DNA of 64,000 bases from Falsiroseomonas sp051859025. Its GTDB lineage: Bacteria; Pseudomonadota; Alphaproteobacteria; Acetobacterales; Acetobacteraceae. Positions 42,358 through 51,513 of the stretch are shown here, piece after piece. Each line of letters begins with the position of its first letter. Within the stretch, counting starts at the first letter, position 1. The stretch lies in contig NZ_JBHYGL010000017.1 in NCBI RefSeq assembly GCF_051859025.1, positions 13,130 through 77,129 on the forward strand, in the 5' to 3' direction. The notes below the pieces were generated by a model, which saw nothing but the letters and a program-made list of their open reading frames with translations, ran no database searches and was not told where the DNA came from. A program made the translations under genes and the position numbers.

Positions 42358-43146
42358 ATGGATCTGGGATTGAAGGGCAAGCGCGCCCTGGTGATGGGGG
42401 CGTCCAAGGGCCTTGGCCGCGCGATCGCGGACAGCCTGGCGGCGGAGGGCGCGCACCTCGTCATCTCCGGCCGCACCCAGGCGAGCCTGGATGAGGCCGC
42501 GGCGGCGATGGTGGCCGCCGGCGCCGCTTCCGCCCATGGCGTGCCGGCCGATGTCGCGAATGCCGCCGACATGGATCGCCTCGGCGATGAGGCCACGCGC
42601 CTGATGGGCGGCGTCGACATCCTGGTGCTGAACCACGGCGGCCCGCCGCCCGGCACTGCGCTGGAGATCACGGAGGCGCAGATCGCCGAGTGGTTCCCGA
42701 AGATCGTCCTGCACCCCATCCGCCTGGCGATGAAGCTGCTGCCGGCGATGCGGGCGCAGAAATGGGGCCGCATCATCACCGTGGGCTCCACGGGCATGGT
42801 GCAGCCGATCCCGAACCTGGCGCTGTCCAATATCCTGCGCGCCAGCATCGTGGGCTGGAACAAGTCCCTGTCCAGCGAAGTGGCGGGCGACAACGTCACC
42901 TGCAACATCCTCGCCCCCGGCGCCATCCTGACGGACCGGCAGCGGGAGACGCAGGGCAATCTGGCGGCCAAGCGCGGCGTGCCGGTGGAGCAGGTGATGA
43001 AGGAACGCGCGGCGACCATCCCGGCCGGGCGCATCGGGGATGCGAAGGAATTCGGCCCGATGGGCGCGTTCCTGGCCTCCGAGATGGGGTCCTACATGAC
43101 GGGCAGCATCATCCGGGTGGATGGTGGGGTCGTGCGCGCTTTCTGA
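42358..43146 (+). CDS. SDR-family protein lacking the catalytic Tyr/Lys
   Basis: A 262-residue short-chain dehydrogenase-like protein. The cofactor motif GASKGLGRAIADSL is normal and LNHGGPPPG aligns with the NNAG region. At the active site, however, the sequence LALSNILRASIVG stands where YxxxK is expected, so the catalytic Tyr appears as Leu and the Lys as Asn. The substrate-loop region and C-terminal GSIIRVDGGVVRAF are preserved. It heads the amidase/hydantoinase operon with a 14-bp gap. May be a binding-only or altered-chemistry member. Confidence 0.85.
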   Translation: MDLGLKGKRALVMGASKGLGRAIADSLAAEGAHLVISGRTQASLDEAAAAMVAAGAASAHGVPADVANAADMDRLGDEATRLMGGVDILVLNHGGPPPGTALEITEAQIAEWFPKIVLHPIRLAMKLLPAMRAQKWGRIITVGSTGMVQPIPNLALSNILRASIVGWNKSLSSEVAGDNVTCNILAPGAILTDRQRETQGNLAAKRGVPVEQVMKERAATIPAGRIGDAKEFGPMGAFLASEMGSYMTGSIIRVDGGVVRAF

Positions 43147-43159
43147 GGAGGTTTCGCCG

Positions 43160-44425
43160 ATGCTGCCGAATTTGACGCCCGATGTGGCGCTGGCCTCGAA
43201 GCTGTTCGATGAACTGCGGGAGGCGACGTTCGACGGCATCGGCATTACCCGCGATGCCTATGGGGAGGGCGAGCGCCGCGCGCACGCCATCGTCCGCGCG
43301 GCGGCGGAGGAGATCGGGCTGGAATGCCGGGCCGATCCCGTCGGCAATCTGCTGATGACCCTGCCTGGGGCCGATCGCGCGGCGAAGCGGGTGGTGCTGG
43401 GCAGTCACCTCGACAGTGTTGCCAACGGGGGAAACTTCGACGGCGCGGCGGGGGTGCTGACGGGCATCGCGGCGGTGGCGGGGATGAAGCGCGCGGGCTT
43501 CGTGCCGGCGCGGGACATCACCGTGCTGGCCGTGCGGGCGGAGGAGGCGGGAAGCTGGTTCCCGATCTCCTATCCCGGATCGCGCGGCGCACTCGGCTTG
43601 TTGAAGGCTGAGGAACTGCAGGTGAAGCGGCAGGATAATGGCCGCACGCTGGCGGACCACATGCGGGCCGAGGGTTTCGATCCCGGCTTCGTGGAAGCTG
43701 GCGGCAGGACATTCAGCGCCGCCGATACCGCGGCCTTCCTGGAACTGCACATCGAGCAGGGGCCGGTGCTGGAGGGTGAGGGAGTGCCCGTCGGGATCGT
43801 GACGGGCATCCCCGGTTCGCGCCGCCTGCGGGCCGCGCGGGTGCTGGGCGAATACAACCACTCCGGCGCGACCCCCCGAAAGTATCGGCGGGATGCGGCG
43901 ATCGCGCTGGCGGAACTCGCCTTCCGCTGCGACGAACGCTGGGTGGAGCTGGAGGCGCAGGGCCACCGGCTGGTCGTGACCTTCTGCGTGATGGGCACCA
44001 CCGCCGACGCCGGCTTCACCAAGATCGCGGGCGAGGCGCAATTCCAGCTCGATGTCCGCAGCGTCAATCCGCACAGCGTCGATGCGCTGATGGAGACGCT
44101 GTACGAGGCGGTGCCCGAGATCGAGGCGCGCCGCGGCGTCAAGTTCGAGCTGGGGCGGGAGACGACGAGCCGCGCGGCACCGATGGATGCGGGCATCCAG
44201 GCGGGGCTGATCCGCGCGGCGGATGAGCTTGGGGTGAAGCACCTCAGCATGGCGAGCGGCGCGGGGCATGATGCGGCCGCCTTCGCGATGGCGGGCATCC
44301 CCGCCGCGATGATCTTCGTGCGCAACCAGCACGGCAGCCACAATCCCAAGGAAGCGATGCGGATGGACGATTTTGCCAGTGCCTGCGCCGTGGTGCAGCG
44401 TTGGGTCGCGGGGGCCAGCCTGTGA
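43160..44425 (+). CDS. Zn-dependent M20 amidase/hydantoin-carbamoylase family
   Basis: A 421-residue metallo-amidase of the N-carbamoyl-L-amino acid hydrolase / allantoate amidohydrolase type. Metal residues lie in LGSHLDSVANGGNFDG, RAEEAGSWF, LELHIEQGPVLE and NQHGSHNPKE. Such enzymes cleave N-carbamoyl or ureido groups after hydantoin ring opening. It is adjacent to HyuA/HyuB; a GAGGAGG ribosome site overlaps the SDR stop region. Substrate inferred, not shown. Confidence 0.9.
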   Translation: MLPNLTPDVALASKLFDELREATFDGIGITRDAYGEGERRAHAIVRAAAEEIGLECRADPVGNLLMTLPGADRAAKRVVLGSHLDSVANGGNFDGAAGVLTGIAAVAGMKRAGFVPARDITVLAVRAEEAGSWFPISYPGSRGALGLLKAEELQVKRQDNGRTLADHMRAEGFDPGFVEAGGRTFSAADTAAFLELHIEQGPVLEGEGVPVGIVTGIPGSRRLRAARVLGEYNHSGATPRKYRRDAAIALAELAFRCDERWVELEAQGHRLVVTFCVMGTTADAGFTKIAGEAQFQLDVRSVNPHSVDALMETLYEAVPEIEARRGVKFELGRETTSRAAPMDAGIQAGLIRAADELGVKHLSMASGAGHDAAAFAMAGIPAAMIFVRNQHGSHNPKEAMRMDDFASACAVVQRWVAGASL

Positions 44426-46497
44426 GCGCACGCTTGGCCGTCGATATCGGCGGCACCTTCACCGACGTTGCCATCGAGCGTGACGGCGAGCGCTGGACCG
44501 GCAAGGTGCTGACCACGCCCCACGCGCCGGAACTCGGCGTGCTGGAAGGCGTGCGCGTGGTGCTGGAGCGTGCATCGATGACGCCCGCCGACATCGTGCT
44601 GGTGATCCACGGCACGACGCTGGCCACCAACGCGATCATCGAGCGCAAGGGCGCCAGGACGGCGCTGCTGACGACGGAGGGGTTCCGCGACGTCCTCGCG
44701 CTCGGGAATGAGAGCCGCTACGACCAGTACGACCTCAACATCGATCTGCCGCAGCCGCTGGTGCCGCGGCGCTGGCGCCTGACGGTGCCGGAGCGGCTGG
44801 ACAACGAAGGCAAGGTCCTGCTGCCCCTCGATGAGAAGGCCGTGGCGGACCAGGTCGGCTTCATGAAGGCGGAGGGGATCGAGAGCCTGGCGATCGGCTT
44901 CCTCCATGCCTTCGTGAACCCCACGCATGAACAGCGCGCAGCGGCCGTTGTGCGGGGGCTGTGGCCGGAACTGAACATCTCCCTGTCCAGCGAAGTCTCG
45001 CCGGAGATGCGGGAGTGGGAGCGGTTCTCGACGACGGCGGCCAATGCCTATGTCCAGCCGCTGATGGCAAGCTATTTGAAGCGGCTGGAGACGGGGCTGC
45101 GCGGTGGTGGCTTCACCTGCCCGCTGTTCCTGATGTTGTCGGGTGGCGGGCTGACCACGCTGGACACCGCCGCGCGGTTTCCGATCCGGCTTGTGGAGAG
45201 CGGCCCGGCGGGCGGCGCGATCTTCTCGGCGCATGTCGCGAAGCAGCGCGGCTGGGGGAAGGTCCTGTCCTTCGACATGGGCGGCACCACGGCGAAGGTG
45301 TGTTTGATCGACGAGTATGCGCCGCAGGCCAGCCGAAGCTTCGAGGTCGCGCGCGTCGGGCGCTTCAAGAAGGGATCGGGGCTGCCGCTGCGCATCCCGG
45401 TGATCGAGATGGTGGAGATCGGCGCCGGTGGCGGCTCCATCGCGCATTGCGATGCGCTGGGGCGCATCCAGGTGGGGCCGGAAAGCGCCGGCGCCGATCC
45501 CGGGCCGGCCTGCTACGGGCGCGGCGGCCGGCACCCCGCGGTGACGGATGCGAACCTCTCGCTCGGGCGATACGAGCCCGACCTGTTTGCGGGCGGTGCA
45601 CTGAAGCTGCATGTGCAGCCGGCACTGGATGCGTTGTCGCGCGATGTCGGCGAACGCCTCGGCCTGCCCGCGGAGATGGCGGGGCTCGGCGTGGTGGAGA
45701 TGGTGGACGAGAACATGGCCAATGCGGCCCGCGTCCACGCCATCGAAAGCGGGAAATCCTATGGCGGCCGCGCGATCATCGCGTTTGGCGGCGGCGGGCC
45801 GGTGCATGGCTACCGCGTGGCGGAGAAGATTGGCGTGAACCGGATGCTGGTGCCCTCGGGCGCGGGCGTGGGTTCCGCCATCGGCTTCCTGCGGGCGCCG
45901 GTGGGGTATGAGGTGGTGAAGTCGCTCTACCAGCGCTTCCGTTCGTTTGACGTGGGCGCAGTGAACGCGCTGCTCGGCGCGATGTCGGATGAAGCGTCGC
46001 GCGTCGTGGCGGAAGGCGCCTTCGGCGCGCCGATGGCGGAGCATCGCCTGGCCTTCATGCGCTATGTCGGGCAGGGGCACGAGATTTCCGTGGCCCTGCC
46101 GTCCCGCGCGCTGACGGCCGATGACATCCCAGTGATCCGTGCGGCCTATGACGCCGAATACACGCGCTTCTACGACCGCCCGGTGCCGGGTTCGGACGTG
46201 GAAATCCTGGCCTTCGCCGTGACGGTGGCGACGGTGCCGGATGAGGTTCTGCCGGTGGCGGAGGTGGCGGATGCGCCCGCCCCCGCGCCGATCCGCGTGC
46301 AGCAGGTGCGTGACACCGCGACGGGGGAGGTTGCGCCCTGGCAGGTCTATGACCGCCCCGCCATGCCGCCAGGCTGCACCGTGCCGGGCCCCTGCATCGT
46401 GTCGGAGGCGGAGACGAGCACGCTGGTCGGGCCAGGCTGGCGCTGCCGGGTGGATGGGCTGGGGTATCTGGAACTGACCCGCGGGGAGGCTGCGTGA
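44422..46497 (+). CDS. hyuA: Hydantoinase/5-oxoprolinase subunit A (HyuA)
   Basis: A 691-residue ATP-dependent hydantoinase A subunit: N-terminal RLAVDIGGTFTDVAIERDG, ATPase-type VLSFDMGGTTAKVCLIDE and GAGGGSIAHCDALGRIQVGPESAG in part, plus FGGGGPVHGYRVAEKIG. With HyuB it opens hydantoin or 5-oxoproline-type rings using ATP. The GTG start at 44422 overlaps the amidase stop (GTGA) and HyuB starts inside its stop, so the three are tightly coupled. Confidence 0.93.
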   Translation: MSARLAVDIGGTFTDVAIERDGERWTGKVLTTPHAPELGVLEGVRVVLERASMTPADIVLVIHGTTLATNAIIERKGARTALLTTEGFRDVLALGNESRYDQYDLNIDLPQPLVPRRWRLTVPERLDNEGKVLLPLDEKAVADQVGFMKAEGIESLAIGFLHAFVNPTHEQRAAAVVRGLWPELNISLSSEVSPEMREWERFSTTAANAYVQPLMASYLKRLETGLRGGGFTCPLFLMLSGGGLTTLDTAARFPIRLVESGPAGGAIFSAHVAKQRGWGKVLSFDMGGTTAKVCLIDEYAPQASRSFEVARVGRFKKGSGLPLRIPVIEMVEIGAGGGSIAHCDALGRIQVGPESAGADPGPACYGRGGRHPAVTDANLSLGRYEPDLFAGGALKLHVQPALDALSRDVGERLGLPAEMAGLGVVEMVDENMANAARVHAIESGKSYGGRAIIAFGGGGPVHGYRVAEKIGVNRMLVPSGAGVGSAIGFLRAPVGYEVVKSLYQRFRSFDVGAVNALLGAMSDEASRVVAEGAFGAPMAEHRLAFMRYVGQGHEISVALPSRALTADDIPVIRAAYDAEYTRFYDRPVPGSDVEILAFAVTVATVPDEVLPVAEVADAPAPAPIRVQQVRDTATGEVAPWQVYDRPAMPPGCTVPGPCIVSEAETSTLVGPGWRCRVDGLGYLELTRGEAA

Positions 46498-48146
46498 TGA
46501 ACGCTCTCGAAAAAATCCAGCGCCAGATCCAGTGGAACCGCCTGGTCGCGGTGGTGGAGGAACAGGCGCAGATCATGATCCGCACCGCCTTCTCCACCAC
46601 GGTGCGGGAAGCCGGTGACTTGTCCGCGGGCATCTTCGACCTGCAGGGGCGCATGCTTGCGCAGGCGGTCACGGGCACGCCCGGCCACGTGAATTCCATG
46701 ATGGAATCCGTGGGGCATTTCCTCGCGAAGTTTCCGGCGGCCTCGATGAAGCCGGGCGATCACTACATCACCAACGATCCCTGGCTCGGCACGGGGCACC
46801 TGCATGATTTGACGGTGGTGACGCCGGCCTTCCGCCGCGGCGAGATCGTCGGGCTGTTCGCGAATACCGCGCATGTCATCGATGTCGGCGGGCTTGGCAT
46901 GGGGCCGGATGGCAGGAGCGTCTTCGAGGAAGGGCTCTACATCCCCATCGTGAAGTGCTTCGACCAGGGCGCGCCGAACGAGACCTTCTTCGATTTCGTC
47001 CGGATGGGCAGCCGCACGCCGGTGGAACTGGAAGGCGACATCTATTCGCTGTGCGCCTGCAACGATGCGGGGGCGAAGCGGCTGGTGGAGATGATGGACG
47101 AGTACGGGATGGAGAGCATCGATCCGCTCGCCGCCTACATCTTTGACGCATCGCTGACGGCGACTCTGGATGAAATCCGCAAGCTGCCGAAGGGCACCTA
47201 TCGCGGCACCATCAAATCCGATGGCTATGAAGCGGAAGTCACGCTGAAGGCCGCGATGACGATCAAGGAAGACGAGATCGTCGTGGACTATGCGGGCACC
47301 TCCGGCCTGTCAGGGCGGGGCATCAATGTGCCGGCGGCCTATTGCCGGGCCTATGCCTGCTTCGGGATCAAATGCGTGGTGGCGCCAGAGATTCCGAACA
47401 ACTGGGCGTCGCTCGCGCCCTTCCGGATGGAGATTCCGGAGGGCTGCATCCTGAATGCGCCTCGGCCCTATCCCGTTTCCGTCCGTCACGTGGTGGGGCA
47501 GTTGCTGCCAGACCTCATGATGGGCTGCCTGCACCAGGCGGTACCGGATCGCGTCAATGCGGAAGGGTCATCGGCGCTGTGGAACCCGCCGCTGCGGGGC
47601 GGCGCGCAGGTCAGTGGCTCCGCGGCGGAACTGCCGGATTTCGAGATCATCACCTTCAATTCCGGCGGCACCGGCGCGCGCCCGACGAAGGACGGGCTGG
47701 ACGGCACGGCCTTCCCCAGCGGCGTGCGCACCATGCCGGTGGAGGCGACGGAGAATGTCGCCCCCGTGATCTTCTGGCAGAACCAGATCCGCGCGGATTC
47801 CGCCGGCGCCGGGCGCACGCGCGGCGGCTTCGGCAAGATCATGGAGATCGGCGCGAAGGGGGAGGCGGAGTTCGCCGTCAACGCCATCTTCGACCGCGTC
47901 GCCAATGCGCCGAAGGGGCGGGATGGCGGGGGTGATGGCGCCTCCGGCTGGGTCGGCTTCACCGATGGCAGCACGATCCGCACCAAGGGCTACCAGGTGG
48001 TGCCGAAGGGCAAGCGGTTGCTGCTGAAACTGCCCGGTGGCGGCGGGATGGGCGATGCCAAGGCGCGAGACCGCGCGCTGGTGGAGCGTGACGTAGCGGA
48101 TGGGCTGGTGAGCCCTGACCAGGCCAAGGCGCTCTACGGGGCGTGA
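46497..48146 (+). CDS. hyuB: Hydantoinase/5-oxoprolinase subunit B (HyuB)
   Basis: A 549-residue HyuB partner: DLSAGIFDLQGRMLAQ, HYITNDPWLGTGHLHDLTVVTP, and near the end GAGRTRGGFGKIMEIGAKG and LLLKLPGGGGMGDAKARDRA, the family hallmarks. The ATG at 46497 overlaps the hyuA TGA by one base. Forms the ATP-dependent ring-opening complex with HyuA. The operon ends here; a convergent small gene follows after 19 bp. Confidence 0.93.
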   Translation: MNALEKIQRQIQWNRLVAVVEEQAQIMIRTAFSTTVREAGDLSAGIFDLQGRMLAQAVTGTPGHVNSMMESVGHFLAKFPAASMKPGDHYITNDPWLGTGHLHDLTVVTPAFRRGEIVGLFANTAHVIDVGGLGMGPDGRSVFEEGLYIPIVKCFDQGAPNETFFDFVRMGSRTPVELEGDIYSLCACNDAGAKRLVEMMDEYGMESIDPLAAYIFDASLTATLDEIRKLPKGTYRGTIKSDGYEAEVTLKAAMTIKEDEIVVDYAGTSGLSGRGINVPAAYCRAYACFGIKCVVAPEIPNNWASLAPFRMEIPEGCILNAPRPYPVSVRHVVGQLLPDLMMGCLHQAVPDRVNAEGSSALWNPPLRGGAQVSGSAAELPDFEIITFNSGGTGARPTKDGLDGTAFPSGVRTMPVEATENVAPVIFWQNQIRADSAGAGRTRGGFGKIMEIGAKGEAEFAVNAIFDRVANAPKGRDGGGDGASGWVGFTDGSTIRTKGYQVVPKGKRLLLKLPGGGGMGDAKARDRALVERDVADGLVSPDQAKALYGA

Positions 48147-48165
48147 TGGCGGGCGGGGCCCGGAC

Positions 48166-48378
48166 CTAATCGTCCGGGCCGCCCTTGGTGCTGTCCGTCA
48201 CGCCCGGCGGGTCCGGGTAGAGGTCGGAGGGCACCTTGGCGGCGGGGTTTTGCGTCAGCCCGCCCTGCTGGACCTTGGCCGCCGTGTTGGGCGACTTCGG
48301 GTCCGCGCTGTTCATGCGTTCGGCGGCGCCCGTGGGAGTTGGTTTGGGCGGGGGTGTGGGCGTGGGTTTGTCGGTCAT
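48166..48378 (-). CDS. Small proline-rich hydrophilic protein
   Basis: About 70 residues: repeated PTPPPKPTPT near the start and polar residues (SADPKSPNTAAKVQQGG) to the end. No signal or membrane segment. It follows the Rieske beta gene on the same strand and may be a distal member of that operon or a free-standing gene. No family recognised; intrinsic disorder is likely. Confidence 0.6.
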   Translation of the reverse strand: MTDKPTPTPPPKPTPTGAAERMNSADPKSPNTAAKVQQGGLTQNPAAKVPSDLYPDPPGVTDSTKGGPDD

Positions 48379-48409
48379 GCCCACCGGAACGCCTCAGAAG
48401 CCCTTCGGA

Positions 48410-48886
48410 TCAAATGGGGTAGGCAAGAAGCGTCTGGACCCGCGCCGTGTCGTAGATCACGCGCTTGCTGCTGAACCGCCAGCCATCCGCCGTCCGCACC
48501 GCGGTGCTGGCGTAGCTGCCGGCCTGGTAGATGGCGGAACTGCCTTCCTGCGACGTGTTCACGACGACGTAGTTGGCGCGGAACGTGGCCTCCGTTTCGG
48601 AGGACGCCGTCACCACCAGGCCGGAGACCAGGTGCCGGTAGGCCGGCTTCTCATAGATGTTGGCGTGGCGGAGGCTGGCGACGCGGTCGCGCAGCATGGC
48701 CTGGTTGTCGCAGCGGATCAGCGGCGCGGGCAGGCCGAGTTCCTCATTCTCCCGCGGGATGATCTCGTAGAGGCAATCCGCCGTGAAGAACGCCGCCCAA
48801 TCCTCCAGCCGGTCATCGTCGATGGCGGCGATGTAGCGGTCCAGCAGATCCTGCATCTCAAGACGCAGCATGAGGGCGGGGGTCAT
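48410..48886 (-). CDS. Aromatic-ring-hydroxylating dioxygenase beta subunit
   Basis: A 158-residue SnoaL-fold small subunit of a Rieske oxygenase: EMQDLLDRYIAAIDDDRLEDWAAFF, then YEKPAYRHLVSGLVV and SYASTAVRTADGWRFSSKRVIYD, typical of the family. It completes the alpha3beta3 oxygenase with the adjacent alpha subunit, from which it overlaps by four bases. No ferredoxin or reductase gene is adjacent in the window. Confidence 0.92.
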   Translation of the reverse strand: MTPALMLRLEMQDLLDRYIAAIDDDRLEDWAAFFTADCLYEIIPRENEELGLPAPLIRCDNQAMLRDRVASLRHANIYEKPAYRHLVSGLVVTASSETEATFRANYVVVNTSQEGSSAIYQAGSYASTAVRTADGWRFSSKRVIYDTARVQTLLAYPI

Positions 48887-50136
48887 GCGATGCCCCTTTC
48901 AGGAAGGGTCTCGTAGCCCATCATGTCGCGGTAGCCGCGCCAGAAGCGGCGGACCAGGCCCTCGCTCACCATGCTGTCGAGGTCATTGGCCGCGCCGCGT
49001 GCCATCTCCAGCACGGAATAGGCTTCGCCGCCGCCGGTGACGGCGCGCTGCACCAGTTCCGTCGCCTCGGTGTCCTCCATGGAGATGTAGCCGGCAGGGC
49101 CGACCAAATTGGCCTGCTTGATGCGCAGCGCGCGCAACTCCGGCGTGTCGTCCTCGTAGCCGAAGAAGTGGAAGACGAGTTCGAAGCGGTCATGCGCCTT
49201 GGCGATGATCTGGCGCGCGACCAGCGTGTTGTGGATCTGCTGGATGACGAGCTGCGGGAAGATCGGCTGGATGTGGTTGGTGCTGAGCTCGTCATATTCC
49301 TTGATCATGCCGAGCACGCTGTCGTCTTCCAGGCGGAAGCCCTCGTCATAAGAACGGATCGCCTGTTGCTTGTAGGCGCCGGCATTCTCCTCCTCGTTCT
49401 TCACCACCAGCAGGGCGCTGTGCAGGCCGGTGCTGTCCGTCACCGTGCTGACCTTCATGCCGACGCGGAGGATGTTGAAGGTGGTGTGGAACAGGTGGAG
49501 CAGGGAGGCGTGATAGGGGTCCTTCACATTCTCCAGGTAGAGCTTCCAGTTGCTGTTCGAATACTGCCTGGTGCAGCCGAGATAGACGATGGGCTTGGCG
49601 AAGATGCGATCGACGTAGCGGCGCATCTCCGGGCCCATGTAGTCCGCGACATCGCCGATGCCGGCATCGAAGGTGGCGAAGACCAGGCCGCGATAGCTCT
49701 CGACGCGCAGTTGCTTCAGGCTGTGGTTCTTGGGGTCGAAATCGGCGGGCATGCCCGCCATCTCCTTCATCCCCCGCCGGAAGGGTACGCCCTGGAGGTC
49801 GCCCTTCGCGGTGTAGTTCCACTGGTGATAGACGCAGGTGTGGTTCAGCGCATTGCCGCGCCGCAGCCGGCAGACCGCGGCGCCGCGATGGGCGCAGCGG
49901 TTCACCCAGGCGGCCAGCGTGCCGTCCTCCGCCCGCGTCATCACCACGGGCGTGTCGCCGATATAGGTGCTCTTGAAATCGCCGGGCTTCGGGATTTCCG
50001 CTTCCAATCCGAGAAAGTTCCAGGTGGGGCCGCGGAAGATGCGTTCCTGTTCCCGCGCATAGACCTCTGGCGAGGTGAAGACGGAATAGGGCACGCGGGA
50101 GGCGTCGGCGCGGGGGAAGACGGGTGCCTGGTCCAT
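48883..50136 (-). CDS. Rieske non-haem iron oxygenase, large subunit (salicylate/anthranilate-type)
   Basis: A 417-residue alpha subunit. Rieske cluster motif CAHRGAAVCRL with CVYHQWNYTAKGDLQG (17 residues between His and Cys), mononuclear iron motif NVKDPYHASLLHLFHTTF (His-x4-His), and the bridging Asp. Sequence style resembles NagG/AndAc-type salicylate or anthranilate oxygenases, so a carboxylated aromatic is a likely substrate, but that is inference. The start at 50136 avoids overlap with the preceding receptor gene. Confidence 0.92.
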   Translation of the reverse strand: MDQAPVFPRADASRVPYSVFTSPEVYAREQERIFRGPTWNFLGLEAEIPKPGDFKSTYIGDTPVVMTRAEDGTLAAWVNRCAHRGAAVCRLRRGNALNHTCVYHQWNYTAKGDLQGVPFRRGMKEMAGMPADFDPKNHSLKQLRVESYRGLVFATFDAGIGDVADYMGPEMRRYVDRIFAKPIVYLGCTRQYSNSNWKLYLENVKDPYHASLLHLFHTTFNILRVGMKVSTVTDSTGLHSALLVVKNEEENAGAYKQQAIRSYDEGFRLEDDSVLGMIKEYDELSTNHIQPIFPQLVIQQIHNTLVARQIIAKAHDRFELVFHFFGYEDDTPELRALRIKQANLVGPAGYISMEDTEATELVQRAVTGGGEAYSVLEMARGAANDLDSMVSEGLVRRFWRGYRDMMGYETLPERGIA

Positions 50137-50141
50137 GGCGA

Positions 50142-51371
50142 TCAGCCCGCCGGCATGCGGCATTCCGCCGCGAAGGGGTCCACCGCATTCTCGAACACCT
50201 TGCGGACATGTTCGGTCTGCAGGCGGCCATCGGCGCGGCGGCCGACGCGGGCCAGCCAGAAATCCTGCACGGGGAAGTTGTTGGCGCCGAAGCGGAAGGG
50301 GCCGCGGACGCTGCGGAAATCCGCGGCGCGGATGGCGGCGCGCAGCGCGCCCTTGTCGGCCAAATTGCCGCCGGTGCGGCGCACGGCGCTGTCCAGCAGC
50401 ATGGCCGTGTCATAGGCGTGCGCGGCATAGCTGGCGGGGACGTAGTTGAACTGCGTCAGGAAGTCGGCCACGAAGCGCGTGTTCTGTTCATTCGGCAGCG
50501 TCGGCGTCCAGGTCGTGCCGGTGAAGAGGCCGAGCGCCGCATCGCCCTGCGCCGGCAGCACCGCTTCGTCCACGGTGAAGGCGGACAGCACGGGGATGGC
50601 GATGCCCGCCTGGCGGTACTGCCGCACGAATTGCACGCCGAGTCCGCCGGGCATGAAGGTGTAGATGGCATCCGGCCGGCGCGCCGCGATCTGCGCCAGC
50701 TCCGCCGAGAAGTCGGTGATGGTGAGAGGGACATAGGTCTCGTCAATCACCTCCCCCCGGAAGGTGGATTTGAACCCCGCGGCGGCGTCGCGGCCGGCCT
50801 GGTAGTTCGGCGTGATGATCATGACGCGGCGGATGGGGCGGATGGTGCCGCCGACCTCGATCCCGTCATTCGCCGCGGCGCCCAGCACGGCGTGGTTCTG
50901 GTCGTTCACATAGGAGGTGGCGAAGAAGAAGGGGTTGCAGCCGCGCCCCGCGATGGGGGAGGGACCGGCATTCGGGCTCAGCAGGAAGGTCTGGGTTTCC
51001 GTCACCGGCCGGATGATGGCGGCGAGGATGTTGGAGAAGAGGGTGCCGACGATGAAGTCGCAGCGATCCCTCTCCAGCGCCGCGCGAACCTTGGTGACGG
51101 CGGCATCGGGGCGGAGTTCGTCATCGATGACCAGCACCTCCGCCGGCCTGCCGCCGATGCGGTTCTCCAAATGGCGCATGCCAAGCAGGAAGCCGTCCCG
51201 CAGATGGGTGCCGGGCGCGGCCTGCGGGCCCGTCAGCACCGTGACCAGGCCGATCTTCACCGGCGCCGCCTGGGCGTGGGCCAGGCCCGGCAAGGCGAGG
51301 CCCGCGGTGGCACCCGCGCCGGCGGCGAGCCAGGCGCGCCGGGTGATGGGCGGTAGGAAGGAAAGACGCAT
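50142..51371 (-). CDS. Branched-chain amino acid-type ABC substrate-binding protein (LivK-like)
   Basis: A 409-residue type-1 periplasmic binding protein with a twin-arginine signal (ITRRAWLAAGAGATAGLALP, ending AHAQ). Continues VKIGLVTVLTGPQAAPGTHLRDGF, the family's opening, and ends in a domain with FRFGANNFPVQDFWLARV. No ABC permease or ATPase gene is adjacent, so it may serve a transporter elsewhere or act as a sensor. It precedes the Rieske alpha gene by 5 bp. Confidence 0.9.
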   Translation of the reverse strand: MRLSFLPPITRRAWLAAGAGATAGLALPGLAHAQAAPVKIGLVTVLTGPQAAPGTHLRDGFLLGMRHLENRIGGRPAEVLVIDDELRPDAAVTKVRAALERDRCDFIVGTLFSNILAAIIRPVTETQTFLLSPNAGPSPIAGRGCNPFFFATSYVNDQNHAVLGAAANDGIEVGGTIRPIRRVMIITPNYQAGRDAAAGFKSTFRGEVIDETYVPLTITDFSAELAQIAARRPDAIYTFMPGGLGVQFVRQYRQAGIAIPVLSAFTVDEAVLPAQGDAALGLFTGTTWTPTLPNEQNTRFVADFLTQFNYVPASYAAHAYDTAMLLDSAVRRTGGNLADKGALRAAIRAADFRSVRGPFRFGANNFPVQDFWLARVGRRADGRLQTEHVRKVFENAVDPFAAECRMPAG

Positions 51372-51513
51372 TGGTCGAAGCTCCCTGTTGCGTTCCCGCA
51401 AATAGAGAACAAAGGACCGACCAACGCAACCTGATGGCGAGATCGCCTCGCGCACAGGGTGACCGGGGAGGACAACCGCCCGTCCCCGGCCTTGTGCACC
51501 GGGCCCTGCGTCG
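51372..51513. promoter_or_regulatory. Intergenic region with several palindromes before the LivK-like gene
   Basis: Perfect inverted repeat TTGCG/CGCAA (51388-51392 and 51397-51401, spacer TTCC); TTGGTCG (51371-51377) with CGACCAA (51418-51424); and GTTC/GAAC around 51392-51410. These resemble regulator operators (IclR-like for GTTC-N-GAAC), and probably include the promoter of the Rieske/receptor unit. On the - strand CCGGGGA/TCCCCGG around 51464-51493 could terminate the upstream Bug gene. Confidence 0.45.

Noticed and set aside
43570..46080. Long - strand frame across the amidase and hyuA
   Set aside because: Antisense to strong genes; His/Arg-rich shadow pattern.
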